A stretch of DNA of 64,000 nt from an uncultured Paracoccaceae bacterium (GCA_947498645.1 CANMKS010000001.1:1650032-1714031), one strand, 5' to 3'; shown: positions 26,391-35,168, counted from the stretch's first letter. Notes: a model not told the origin generated them from the letters alone. Numbers and translations are program-made.

Positions 26391-28163
26391 TTAACCGGTT
26401 ACCATATCGGACGCATCGATTCCGGCGACTTTGACCGGCTTTTTCATGGCGTCACGGCGGAACGGTTCGCCAAGTTCCTGGTTGATGATGGCTTCGATCA
26501 ACGTGGTGGTGTTGTTTTCCATCTGGTCGATCATTGCCTGCTTGAGTGCCGCAGTCAGTTCTTCCATCGTTGTGGCTTTGACGCCTTTCAGACCACATGC
26601 GTTTGCGATGCCAGCGTAAGACACTTTCATATCCAGTTCCGTGCCAACAAAGTTGTCGTCGAACCAAAGTGTCGAGTTCCGCTTTTCAGCACCCCACTGG
26701 TAGTTGCGGAATACGATCTGTGTCACGGCTGGCCATTCATCGCGGCCAATCGCTGTCAGCTCGTTTACCGCAATACCAAAGGCGCCATCCCCGGAGAAAC
26801 CGATGACCGGCACATCAGGCTGGCCGATTTTCGCACCGATGATTGACGGCAGGCCGTAACCGCATGGGCCAAACAAGCCAGGTGCTAGGTATTTGCGGCC
26901 TGTCGGGAATGATGGGTATGCATTGCCGATCGCACAGTTGTTGCCGATGTCGGACGAAATGATAGCGTTTTCGGGCATCGCGGCCTGAATAGCGCGCCAT
27001 GCCTGCCGGGGGGACAACCAGTCAGGCCGTGCCGCACGTGCGCGTTCGTTCCATGTTGTGCCCGGATCGTCTTGTTCGTGATCAAGTGAAGACAGTTCCT
27101 GCGCCCAGGCCGATTTGGTCTGCGCGATCAGCGCTTTACGGTCATCCCGGCCAGCGTCGCCCGCGGTATCAGCAAGTTGGGCAGTGATGCTTTTTGCAAC
27201 TTTGGTTGCGTCGCCGACAATGCCGACGGTCACTTTTTTCGTCAGGCCGATGCGATCTGGGTTGATGTCGACCTGAATGACCTTGGCTTCGGTTGGCCAG
27301 TAGTCGATGCCATAGCCCGGCAATGTTGAAAAGGGGTTCAGACGTGTGCCAAGTGCCAGCACAACATCAGCTTTGTTGATCAGTTGCATCGCGGCTTTTG
27401 AGCCGTTGTAGCCCAACGGACCGGCAAACAGCGGGTGGGTGCCGGGGAAGGCATCATTGTGCTGGTAACCAACGCAAACGGGCGCATCGAGCTTTTCAGC
27501 CAGAACTTTGGATGCGGCGATCCCGCCTTCTGCCAGAACAACGCCAGCGCCGTTCAGGATGACAGGGAATTTCGCGGTCGACAGCAGCTCGGCTGCCTTG
27601 GCAATGGACATCTCGCCGCCCGGGTTTGCTTCGAATTCGATCGGCTCCGGCAATTCGATGTCGACAATCTGCGTCCAGAAATCGCGCGGGATGTTGATCT
27701 GGGCAGGTGCGGAGAGACGCTTGGCCTTTGAAATCACGCGCGCCAAGACTTCGCAGATACGTGTCGGATCGCGGACTTCTTCCTGATATGCAACGCAATC
27801 AGCAAAGACGTTCATTTGCTCCATTTCCTGAAAACCGCCTTGACCGATGGTCTTGTTGGCGGCCTGTGGTGTCACCAACAGGCAAGGCGTGTGGTTCCAG
27901 TAAGCTGTCTTTACGGCGGTCACAAAGTTTGTAATGCCGGGGCCGTTTTGGGAGATCATCATCGACATTTCACCGGTGGCGCGGGTAAAGCCATCTGCCA
28001 TCATGCCCGCAGACCCTTCGTGGGCGCAGTCCCAGAAGGTGATCCCGGCGGCCGGGAAAATATCGGAAATTGGCATCATGGCAGAGCCGATGATCCCAAA
28101 GGCATGGCGAATGCCGTGCGCTTGCAGCGTTTTGACGAAGGCTTCTTCGGTGGTCATTTTCAT
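26391..28163 (-). CDS. xsc: Sulfoacetaldehyde acetyltransferase
   Basis: 590-residue thiamine-diphosphate enzyme that turns sulfoacetaldehyde and phosphate into acetyl phosphate and sulfite, the desulfonation step. It begins MKMTTEEAFVKTLQAHGI, the near-invariant Xsc start, and has the ThDP motif GFSGDGAFGIAVNE ending in FRN about 28 residues on. The catalytic glutamate lies in EGSAGMM. Length equals characterised Xsc proteins. A 23-codon upstream extension is rejected. First gene of a nine-gene operon running to soeC, with candidate TauR sites 96-124 nt upstream. Confidence 0.96.
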   Translation of the reverse strand: MKMTTEEAFVKTLQAHGIRHAFGIIGSAMMPISDIFPAAGITFWDCAHEGSAGMMADGFTRATGEMSMMISQNGPGITNFVTAVKTAYWNHTPCLLVTPQAANKTIGQGGFQEMEQMNVFADCVAYQEEVRDPTRICEVLARVISKAKRLSAPAQINIPRDFWTQIVDIELPEPIEFEANPGGEMSIAKAAELLSTAKFPVILNGAGVVLAEGGIAASKVLAEKLDAPVCVGYQHNDAFPGTHPLFAGPLGYNGSKAAMQLINKADVVLALGTRLNPFSTLPGYGIDYWPTEAKVIQVDINPDRIGLTKKVTVGIVGDATKVAKSITAQLADTAGDAGRDDRKALIAQTKSAWAQELSSLDHEQDDPGTTWNERARAARPDWLSPRQAWRAIQAAMPENAIISSDIGNNCAIGNAYPSFPTGRKYLAPGLFGPCGYGLPSIIGAKIGQPDVPVIGFSGDGAFGIAVNELTAIGRDEWPAVTQIVFRNYQWGAEKRNSTLWFDDNFVGTELDMKVSYAGIANACGLKGVKATTMEELTAALKQAMIDQMENNTTTLIEAIINQELGEPFRRDAMKKPVKVAGIDASDMVTG

Positions 28164-28258
28164 GGCGGTGGGTCCTTCCCTTGGATGAATCATGCAAAAG
28201 GCGCAGCGCCCCTGCCGAGATTGCCGCGACATTATGTTTTGCGACGGTGCTGGGTTAG

Positions 28259-28287
28259 GTCCAGATGGTATTGGTTCCTAAGGCCAG
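28259..28287 (-). promoter_or_regulatory. Candidate TauR operator upstream of xsc
   Basis: On the minus strand two direct half-sites, CTGGCCTTAG and CTGGACCTAA, start 23 nt apart (hexamers at 28282-28287 and 28259-28264). They match the CTGGAC direct repeats reported for TauR in Rhodobacter capsulatus and the pair next to tauR in this window. Upstream position fits activation of xsc. Confidence 0.6.
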
Positions 28288-28320
28288 CGAAGAACTTATT
28301 GAGACGTGTAGTCTCAAAAA

Positions 28321-29781
28321 TCAGCTATATTGAATTGCCTCAGCAATCAAGCCAATCCCTTGAGGTATTCGCGAAGAGGGGATCGAAGAATAGGCGAGGC
28401 GCATGTATTCGGTCGGAGGTGCCTCGCCCCCAAAAAAGGGTGCGCCCGGTTCGACCAGCACCCTGCTGGCGCGCAGTCTTCCGGCCAGAACAGTTGTATC
28501 CGTCCCCGTCGGCGTGCGGAGCCAAATGGATGACCCGCCGTAATATCCTTCACCGGCAATCGTCAGGCCATGATCATTCAGGGCCGACACCATGACCTGT
28601 CGGCGTTCATGGTAGGTCTTGCTCATCCTGCGGACGAGCGCATCGTAGTGCCCCAATGACAGGTAATAGCTGACCGTGCGCTGGATATGCCCCGGCGGGT
28701 GGCGCAGCACGGTTGCCCGCAAGGCGCGGGCTTCGCGGATAAAAGGCGCAGGGCCGACCAGATAGCCAAGGCGCAGGCCGGGGAAAAGTGACTTGGAGAA
28801 CGATCCGACATAGACAACCCGCCCGTTCTGATCGAGCGATTTGAGCGACGGCGACGGTGATTTCAGAAACGACATCTCAAATTCATAGTCGTCTTCAACG
28901 ATCACGAAATCTTCGGCCTCTGCCTTGTCCAGCAATGCCTTGCGCCGGGCCATTGGCATGGTCGCGGCCGTCGGGCATTGGTGGCTCGGCGTGGTGAAAA
29001 CAACATCCGTTTCCGCAGGCAGGTCTTCGGGTGGCAGCCCGTCGTGGTCCACGGGCACCATGCTTAACTGGCAGCGTGACTGGGTCAGGATCGTGCGCAA
29101 TGCCGGATAGCAAGGGTCTTCGATTGCAGCGCGGCGGCGGCTGTTCAGCAGCACCTGCGCGGATAACCACAGTGCGTTTTGCGCACCCATTGTGACCAGT
29201 ATCTCGTCCGGGTTCGCCAAAATCCCGCGGCGCGGCAGCGTTTGCCGCGCGATGAAATCCACCAGTTGCGGGTCATCGCCATCAAAGTAATCCGCGGTCA
29301 ACGCATTGAAGTCGCGCATCCCCAAAGCCCGCAGTGCGCATAACCGCCAGTTGGCGCTGTCGAACAACGTCTTGTCCGCCTGCCCGTAGATGAAGGAATA
29401 GCGGTAATCGGCCCAGTCGGCAGGTTTATCAAGGCTCAGTCCGGGTGTGAACCGTTGCCCGATGGCGCGCGACCAATCCACGGTGCCGGTGTTAAATCGC
29501 TGGGCGGGAAAGGCGGGTGGTTCGGGGGCGTTGTCAGACACGAAATACCCCGACCGCCCGCGTGATGTCAGGTAATCATCCGCCACCAATTCGGTATAGG
29601 CCAGCGTCACGGTGATCCGGCTGACCCCAAGGTGCGTCGCCATTTTTCGTGATGACGGCAAGCGTTCACCGGGGCGAAAACGCCCCGCCAGAATGCCCTG
29701 TGCAACCATCTGCTGAATACGCGCCTGAAGCGTACCTTCAGCGGAAGGGTCAAGGAAGAAGGTTTCGACGGAAATAGACAT
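28321..29781 (-). CDS. tauR: MocR/GntR-family taurine regulator
   Basis: 486-residue MocR-type regulator: N-terminal GntR winged helix (residues about 20-85; GERLPSSRKMATHLGVSRITV) fused to a fold-type I aminotransferase-like domain. The PLP lysine is Lys330 in GSFSKSLFPGLRLGY. Located between tpa and xsc like TauR of Rhodobacter capsulatus, which activates taurine genes. ATG 29781 lies directly against the first of two direct operator repeats, which suggests autoregulation. A 157-nt gap separates it from xsc. Confidence 0.88.
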   Translation of the reverse strand: MSISVETFFLDPSAEGTLQARIQQMVAQGILAGRFRPGERLPSSRKMATHLGVSRITVTLAYTELVADDYLTSRGRSGYFVSDNAPEPPAFPAQRFNTGTVDWSRAIGQRFTPGLSLDKPADWADYRYSFIYGQADKTLFDSANWRLCALRALGMRDFNALTADYFDGDDPQLVDFIARQTLPRRGILANPDEILVTMGAQNALWLSAQVLLNSRRRAAIEDPCYPALRTILTQSRCQLSMVPVDHDGLPPEDLPAETDVVFTTPSHQCPTAATMPMARRKALLDKAEAEDFVIVEDDYEFEMSFLKSPSPSLKSLDQNGRVVYVGSFSKSLFPGLRLGYLVGPAPFIREARALRATVLRHPPGHIQRTVSYYLSLGHYDALVRRMSKTYHERRQVMVSALNDHGLTIAGEGYYGGSSIWLRTPTGTDTTVLAGRLRASRVLVEPGAPFFGGEAPPTEYMRLAYSSIPSSRIPQGIGLIAEAIQYS

Positions 29782-29815
29782 AGACTGGCCCTAGAGTAGA
29801 GGTAGACTGGACCTA
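29781..29815 (-). promoter_or_regulatory. Candidate TauR operator between tauR and the 44-codon gene
   Basis: Direct repeat TAGACTGGCCCTA (29781-29793) and TAGACTGGACCTA (29803-29815), 12 of 13 bases identical, starting 22 nt apart, or two helical turns. The motif reads on the plus strand. The first copy touches the tauR start codon, so binding would block tauR transcription while it could activate the divergent small gene. Confidence 0.68.
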
Positions 29816-29902
29816 TTTCCAGGATCACGCAAGGCGGCGATCTTTTTTCGACGGAATTGACGGATACGCACGTTTCAAAGGTAGCCGGATCGGAGACCTG
29901 AC

Positions 29903-30037
29903 ATGAAACTGCTACAGATTGCGTTTGTTGTCGCGTTGGGCGTCACATGTGTGGCCACATATGTCACGTCACAGACATTGCATGGCCCATATGATGTGTC
30001 GGCGCAGGTGGCCCCACCCGCGCCGACGGATCGTTAA
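29903..30037 (+). CDS. 44-residue membrane/exported peptide between tauR and tpa
   Basis: Begins MKLLQIAFVVALGVTCVATY (one hydrophobic helix or signal peptide), continues with a short polar part and ends APPAPTDR. GGAG lies about 8 nt before the ATG. It is divergent from tauR with the TauR repeat pair between them, and its stop overlaps the convergent tpa stop by 4 nt. No family recognised. The placement suggests co-regulation with taurine genes; the small size keeps some doubt. Confidence 0.6.
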   Translation: MKLLQIAFVVALGVTCVATYVTSQTLHGPYDVSAQVAPPAPTDR

Positions 30038-31422
30038 CCCAGAACCCGTGTAATCGCGCCATCAACGGCGGCGGTCACCTGATCCAGATCGTCCTTGGTC
30101 GCGATCAGGGCAGGGGCAAACAGCAGCGTGTTGTTGTAGCCGGGCAATGACCGGTTCGTTGCACCAATGATGACGCCCTGCGCCATACAGTCGGCAACGA
30201 TCGCACCGATTTGCTTTTCGTCAACCGGCTCTTTGGTGTCGCGGTCCACAACCAGTTCGGCGCCGGCAAACAGGCCCATGCCGCGCACGTCGCCGATCCA
30301 CTTGTGCTTGTCCATCAGCGCTTGCAGGTTGCCTTGCAGGTGTTCGCCCATCGCAGCAGAGTTCCCGCGCAGGTCTTCTTCCTCGATGATCTTCATGTTC
30401 TCGATGGCCGCCGCCGGACCCGCCGTGCAGCCGCCAAAGGTCGAGATATCGCGGAAATAGCCAAGGTGATCAGTGTCATCCTTGAACATGTCAAAGACCC
30501 GGTTCGTGGTCACACAGCAGGAAATGGCGGCATAGCCGGACGCCACACCCTTTGCCATCGTCACGATGTCGGGTTGCACGCCAAACTGCTGATAGCCAAA
30601 CCAGGTGCCGGTGCGGCCCACGCCGCAGACGACCTCATCAATATGCAGCAGGATATCGTATTTCTTGCAGATTTCCTGAACACGCTCCCAGTACCCTTTG
30701 GGTGGCAAAATGATCCCGCCACCCGCGGTGATCGGCTCAAGGCACAGCGCACCGATTGTGTCGGCCCCTTCGGCGATGATGACATCTTCGATGGCTTGGG
30801 CCGCTTTTGCGCCGTATTCTTCGCCGGTCGATCCATCCTGAGACCGATACTCAAGGCAGTGCGGCACACGCACAAATCCCGGAGTGAACGGACCGTATTG
30901 TGCGTTGCGTTCATCCTGACCACCTGCCGACATCGTGGCGATGGTCGATCCGTGATAGTCACGCTCGCGGTACAGAATTTTGCTTTTCTTGCCGCCATAA
31001 TGCTTGTGGCTGATCTGGCGGACCATCTTGAACGCCTTCTCATTCGCCTCAGAGCCGGAGTTGGCATAATAGACGCGATCCAGACCCGGCATCTTGTCAA
31101 TCAGCATCTCGGCGAATTGTGCGCCGGGGATGGTGCCTGCGGTGCCGCCAAAGAAACACATCTTGGTCACCGCCTCGGAAATCGCGTCCGCGATACGCTT
31201 GCGGCCATAACCGACGTTGACTGTCCAGACGCCGCCGGACACGGCATCAATGTGTTCTTTGCCCTTGATGTCCCATACGCGCAGGCCCTTGCCTTCCACG
31301 ATGATACGCGGGTCGATCGTTTCGTAGGGCTTGTGCTGGCTCAGGTGGTGCCAGACATGCGCGCGGTCAGCTTCAACCACATGCGCGGGGTCATTTGCGA
31401 AGTTCTGCGTATCCATATCCAT
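30034..31422 (-). CDS. tpa: Taurine:pyruvate aminotransferase
   Basis: About 462-residue class III aminotransferase that converts taurine and pyruvate to sulfoacetaldehyde and L-alanine. The start region ...MDTQNFANDPAHVVEADRA and HVWHHLSQHKPYE are typical of Tpa. PLP-site motifs include ANSGSEANEKAFK, HIDEVVCGVGRTG and the lysine in IVTMAKGVASGY. Three in-frame ATGs lie at 31425, 31422 and 31416; 31422 has GGGAG at 5-nt spacing. Divergent from tauABC. No alanine dehydrogenase for pyruvate recycling is in the window. Confidence 0.95.
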   Translation of the reverse strand: MDMDTQNFANDPAHVVEADRAHVWHHLSQHKPYETIDPRIIVEGKGLRVWDIKGKEHIDAVSGGVWTVNVGYGRKRIADAISEAVTKMCFFGGTAGTIPGAQFAEMLIDKMPGLDRVYYANSGSEANEKAFKMVRQISHKHYGGKKSKILYRERDYHGSTIATMSAGGQDERNAQYGPFTPGFVRVPHCLEYRSQDGSTGEEYGAKAAQAIEDVIIAEGADTIGALCLEPITAGGGIILPPKGYWERVQEICKKYDILLHIDEVVCGVGRTGTWFGYQQFGVQPDIVTMAKGVASGYAAISCCVTTNRVFDMFKDDTDHLGYFRDISTFGGCTAGPAAAIENMKIIEEEDLRGNSAAMGEHLQGNLQALMDKHKWIGDVRGMGLFAGAELVVDRDTKEPVDEKQIGAIVADCMAQGVIIGATNRSLPGYNNTLLFAPALIATKDDLDQVTAAVDGAITRVLG

Positions 31423-31510
31423 CACTCCCAGAAATAAGAAAAGGCGCTGCGAATCCGATACGCAGCATCCCTGTTGCTGATGTAGTTTGCCTCTGACGTG
31501 ATCTTTGTCG

Positions 31511-31570
31511 ATAGGGCCAGTTTGAGCGCTTAAATATAGCCAAAAACATACAATTCGGACAAACTGGCAG
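31511..31570. promoter_or_regulatory. Divergent tpa/tauA control region with inverted TauR-like half-sites
   Basis: The 470-nt AT-richer gap between tpa and tauA holds no convincing gene. It contains GCCAGTTTG (31516-31524) and its exact inverse CAAACTGGC (31560-31568). Read on the minus strand the first is CAAACTGGCCCTAT, matching the ACTGG[AC]CCTA sites near tauR and xsc, and a weaker copy (TTTTTGGCTATA) sits about 23 nt further upstream. The second faces tauA. This would let TauR act on both operons. Confidence 0.55.
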
Positions 31571-31892
31571 TGTGCTGTGAAGTGTAACTAACTGAAAACA
31601 CTAAAAATTTGAAAAACTTATTCCGTTCATTGCGCCAACAGGCGTGTCAGAGGTGACGATATCTTTGATTGACGTAGCGGCGTGAATTGCTTTCGCTGCC
31701 CTGCGACTTGTCAGTGTTTTGGGTGCTCTAAAATCAGACGAGGCGAACGGGCGCGGGGAACGCGTCAATTGACCTGCTGTGCATGTTTAGGGTTGGATGA
31801 CCACTGCTTTCATGTTCAGCTAACCAATGAAGGCGGGCAAACCGCCGTAAATGACGATGCCCAAAAAGGGCGTCACAACACGGGAGAAACAA

Positions 31893-32900
31893 ATGAAACT
31901 CAAGAATGCTCTGATGGGTGCCGCTGCTGGCGTTGCACTGATGACAGGTGCCACAACAGCTATGGCTGACGGCCATGGTGAGATTACGGTGGCTTACTTC
32001 CTCGAATGGCCCATGCCGTTTCAGTACGCCAAAGTGAATGGCACATATGACGAAGCCATGGGCGTGACAGTGAACTGGGTCAGCTTTGATTCAGGTACGG
32101 CGATGTCTGCTGCAATGGCATCGGGCGACGTGCAGATCGCGGTCAGCCAGGGTGTGCCACCTTTTGTTGTGGCAGCATCTGCGGGTCAGGATCTTCAGAT
32201 CCTCGACGTAGCTGTATCCTATGCCGAGAACGACAACTGCGTTGTGTCCTCCGGCCTTGAAATTGATGCCGACAGCGCGGGCGAACTGGCAGGCAAGAAA
32301 GTGGCCGTGCCGCTTGGCACCGCTGCGCACTATGGCTTCTTGCGTCAGATGGACCACTTTGGTGTCGATCTGGCATCGCTTGACGTGGTTGACATGGCAC
32401 CTGCCGAAGGCGCTGCTGCCTTGGCGCAAGGTCAGGTCGATATGTCCTGCGGTTGGGGTGGCGCGCTGCGCCGCATGAAAGAACACGGCAACGTGCTGCT
32501 GACCGGTGCCGAGAAAGAAGCACTGGGCATTCTGGTGTTTGACGTCACATCCGCACCTGCGGGTTTTGTCGCCGAGAACGCAGACTTGGTTGCCAAATTC
32601 CTTGAGGTCACCGCAGCAGCAAACGCATCCTGGAACGATGGTTCGGGCGTTGCTGAAATGCTGCCCGTGATCGCCAACGATGCCGGTATGGACGAAGACG
32701 CAACGGCTGAAACCATGGCAACATTCGTGTTCCCAGACGTTTCAACGCAGCTGTCCGAAGCATGGCTGGGTGGTGCTGCACCTTCCTTCATGAAGGGTGT
32801 TGCAGACGTATTCGTCGAATCCGGTTCCATCCCATCGGCGCTGGACAGCTATGAAGGTGCTGTGAACACAGGCCCACTTCAGGCCGTCAGCGACATGTAA
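31893..32900 (+). CDS. tauA: Taurine ABC transporter periplasmic binding protein
   Basis: 335-residue substrate-binding protein of the nitrate/sulfonate/taurine (NMT1-like) family. Signal peptide about residues 1-25 (MKLKNALMGAAAGVALMTG...AMA). The mature part starts ADGHGEITVAYFLEW and includes GTAMSAAMASGDVQIAVSQG, a typical ligand-region segment. ATG 31893 has GGGAG at 7 nt; a 14-codon extension is rejected. First gene of tauABC, divergent from tpa; followed by a strong hairpin before tauB. Confidence 0.9.
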   Translation: MKLKNALMGAAAGVALMTGATTAMADGHGEITVAYFLEWPMPFQYAKVNGTYDEAMGVTVNWVSFDSGTAMSAAMASGDVQIAVSQGVPPFVVAASAGQDLQILDVAVSYAENDNCVVSSGLEIDADSAGELAGKKVAVPLGTAAHYGFLRQMDHFGVDLASLDVVDMAPAEGAAALAQGQVDMSCGWGGALRRMKEHGNVLLTGAEKEALGILVFDVTSAPAGFVAENADLVAKFLEVTAAANASWNDGSGVAEMLPVIANDAGMDEDATAETMATFVFPDVSTQLSEAWLGGAAPSFMKGVADVFVESGSIPSALDSYEGAVNTGPLQAVSDM

Positions 32901-32910
32901 ATCGCTATCA

Positions 32911-32936
32911 CTGGCGCGCGGTGAACCGCGCGCCAG
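32911..32936 (+). terminator. Hairpin between tauA and tauB (attenuator)
   Basis: Perfect 11-bp GC stem CTGGCGCGCGG / CCGCGCGCCAG with TGAA tetraloop, followed by CATTTTCATT. It lies 10 nt after the tauA stop. The weak T-run suggests partial termination or 3'-end protection, giving more TauA than TauBC. Confidence 0.7.
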
Positions 32937-33006
32937 CATTTTCATTGTTCTCGTGACAATTCCTGCCGCTGCGCAAGAATTTTCAGGGGAAACAATGGGA
33001 TGAGAC

Positions 33007-33810
33007 ATGTCAGGGTTACAATTAGATAGAGTTTCAATGCGCTTCGATCTGCCAAACGGGTCGTCGGTGCAGGCACTCAAGGACGTCTCGCTCGACCTCA
33101 AGGCGGGTGAGTTGTTGTCGGTGCTTGGGCCGTCGGGCTGTGGTAAGACCACGTTGTTGAACATCGTTGCAGGTTTCTTGGCCCCAACAGAGGGTCAGAT
33201 CATCCTCAACGGGCATCAGGTGACAGGCCCAGCCGCCGAGCGCGGCATGGTGTTCCAGCAGGGTGCGTTGTTTGAATGGATGAGCGTGCGTGAAAACGTG
33301 GGCTTTGGTCCATCCATGAAAGGCATGCCGAAGGCCGAGAAGGCGGGCATCGTCGATCACCTGCTTGATATTGTTGGTTTGCAGGACTTCAAGGACAAGG
33401 CGGTCTACGAGCTTTCGGGTGGTATGCAGCAGCGTGTCGCGTTGGCCCGGTGTCTGGCGAACGAACCGGACGTGATCTTGATGGACGAACCGCTGGGTGC
33501 GCTGGACGCGCTGACCCGCGAAAAGATGCAGGGTCTTGTGCTGAAGCTCTGGAAAGAGACCGGCAAGACGATCATCCTGATCACGCACTCGGTCGAAGAA
33601 GCGTTGCTGTTGGGGGAACGCCTGATCGTGATGGCCCCGCGTCCGGGGCGTATTCATACCGAATACCGGCTGCCGTTTGCAGAGATGGGCGTTGGCCAAG
33701 ACCTGCGCGAGGTCAAGAAACATCCGAAGTTCGGTGAGGTCCGCGAAGAAATTCTGGGCATGATCTGGGACATGGAAGAAGAAATCATGGGCCGGACGGA
33801 GGACGCATAA
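33007..33810 (+). CDS. tauB: Taurine ABC transporter ATP-binding protein
   Basis: 267-residue ATPase of the nitrate/taurine importer class. Walker A GPSGCGKTT, Q-loop VFQQGALFEWMSV, signature LSGGMQQR, Walker B VILMDEPLGALD and H-loop LITHSVEEAL are all present. The stop overlaps the tauC start (TAATGG). Couples ATP hydrolysis to taurine uptake through TauC. Confidence 0.93.
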   Translation: MSGLQLDRVSMRFDLPNGSSVQALKDVSLDLKAGELLSVLGPSGCGKTTLLNIVAGFLAPTEGQIILNGHQVTGPAAERGMVFQQGALFEWMSVRENVGFGPSMKGMPKAEKAGIVDHLLDIVGLQDFKDKAVYELSGGMQQRVALARCLANEPDVILMDEPLGALDALTREKMQGLVLKLWKETGKTIILITHSVEEALLLGERLIVMAPRPGRIHTEYRLPFAEMGVGQDLREVKKHPKFGEVREEILGMIWDMEEEIMGRTEDA

Positions 33811-35144
33811 TGGAACTTCTGGGAAATCTTTGGGGAGAGCTTTGGGCTGTTCTGACAACGCTCTTTGCTGCTGCGCCTTATATCATTGGTTACGTCCTTT
33901 TGATCCTTCTGATGATGGTCATCTGGAGCGGCGTGAAACGTCTGCTGACGCCGAAACACGACTATAGCTCGCTGAAAACCGTGACCTTTGGCGATGAAAG
34001 TGCGGTGACCTCGAACACTGTTGCATCGGTTGTATCCATTGTGCTGATCTTCGTGCTTTGGGGTGCATTCACAGGGTCCAAGCTGCTGCCGGGCTTCATG
34101 CATGCGCCGGGCCCTTTCAGCGGCGAAGGTGCATTTGAATACACGATCACGACACCCGACGGTCAAACCGATAACGCCACTGTCAGCGTGATCGTGCATC
34201 CGACAGGCGAGGAAGTCGACGCGCCCGAGGTCGATCCCGGTGAAGGCATCGCCAAGAACGACGCAACTGCCATTGCTGTCTACCGCAGCGAACTGCTGCG
34301 CGTGGACCGCAACGATGAAATGGGTCGCGATGAAGAGACATTCATCACAGCCATTGATGGGCAGGCGATTGCGCCGGGCGGGTCTGTAGACGTGGCCTTT
34401 GGACGTGTTGCCATGTCCGATAAAGGCACGCTGAACATCATCCCCGCGACCGGCGTACAAATGGAGCCGATCTGGCTGCCGTCGCCAGAAGCGGTATGGA
34501 GCCGCCTAGGTGAGATCGCCACTGTGGGCTATCGCAACTCGACCCTGGCCGAACATCTTGGCTATTCGCTGTTCCGTGTCATCGTGGGTTTTCTGCTGGG
34601 GGCCTTGGTCGGGATTCCATTGGGTTACGCGATGGGTCTGTCCAACTGGTTCCGCGGTTGGTTTGACCCGATCGTAGAATTCATGCGCCCTGTACCACCA
34701 CTTGCTCTGATCCCTTTGGTGATCATCTGGGCGGGTATTGGCGAGGTCGGCAAGATCATCCTGCTGTTCCTTGCCGCCCTTTGGATCATGGCGATCGCGG
34801 CGCGGTCCGGCGTGTCCGGTGTGCGGATTTCCAAGGTGCATGCGGCCTATAGCTTGGGTGCCTCCAAGTGGCAGATCATGCGCCATGTGATCATACCGAA
34901 CTCGCTTCCAGAAATCTTTACCGGTGCGCGCGTTGCCATGGGTGTGTGCTGGGGCACGGTTGTGGCGGCAGAACTTGTCGCTGCGGAAAAAGGGGCTGGC
35001 ATGATGATCATGGTCGCCTCGAAGTTCCAAAGCACCGATATCGTTCTGATGGGGATCATCCTGATCGGGATCATCGGGTTCAGCATTGATATGCTGATGC
35101 GGCAGGCCGAAAAATGGCTGGTGCCTTGGAAGGGTAAGGGCTGA
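33810..35144 (+). CDS. tauC: Taurine ABC transporter permease with N-terminal extracytoplasmic insertion
   Basis: 444 residues, against about 275 for E. coli TauC. The C-terminal part (from about residue 217, MEPIWLPSPEAVWSRL) is a normal permease with the coupling loop KVHAAYSLGASKWQIMRHVI. The extra N-terminal part has membrane helices at about 12-40 and 68-90 and a 115-residue polar domain (100-215). In that domain GAFEYTITTPDGQTDNATV and DGQAIAPGGSVDV resemble cadherin-like/VCBS repeats. Start overlaps tauB and a strong terminator follows. Transport function is well supported; the extra domain's job is unknown. Confidence 0.92.
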   Translation: MELLGNLWGELWAVLTTLFAAAPYIIGYVLLILLMMVIWSGVKRLLTPKHDYSSLKTVTFGDESAVTSNTVASVVSIVLIFVLWGAFTGSKLLPGFMHAPGPFSGEGAFEYTITTPDGQTDNATVSVIVHPTGEEVDAPEVDPGEGIAKNDATAIAVYRSELLRVDRNDEMGRDEETFITAIDGQAIAPGGSVDVAFGRVAMSDKGTLNIIPATGVQMEPIWLPSPEAVWSRLGEIATVGYRNSTLAEHLGYSLFRVIVGFLLGALVGIPLGYAMGLSNWFRGWFDPIVEFMRPVPPLALIPLVIIWAGIGEVGKIILLFLAALWIMAIAARSGVSGVRISKVHAAYSLGASKWQIMRHVIIPNSLPEIFTGARVAMGVCWGTVVAAELVAAEKGAGMMIMVASKFQSTDIVLMGIILIGIIGFSIDMLMRQAEKWLVPWKGKG

Positions 35145-35168
35145 TCCTTCATCCATAAGAAAAACAAC

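Noticed and set aside
31682..31969. 95-codon open frame overlapping the tauA start
   Set aside because: Enters tauA out of frame and has no ribosome site; Cys/Arg/Gly-rich translation without pattern.
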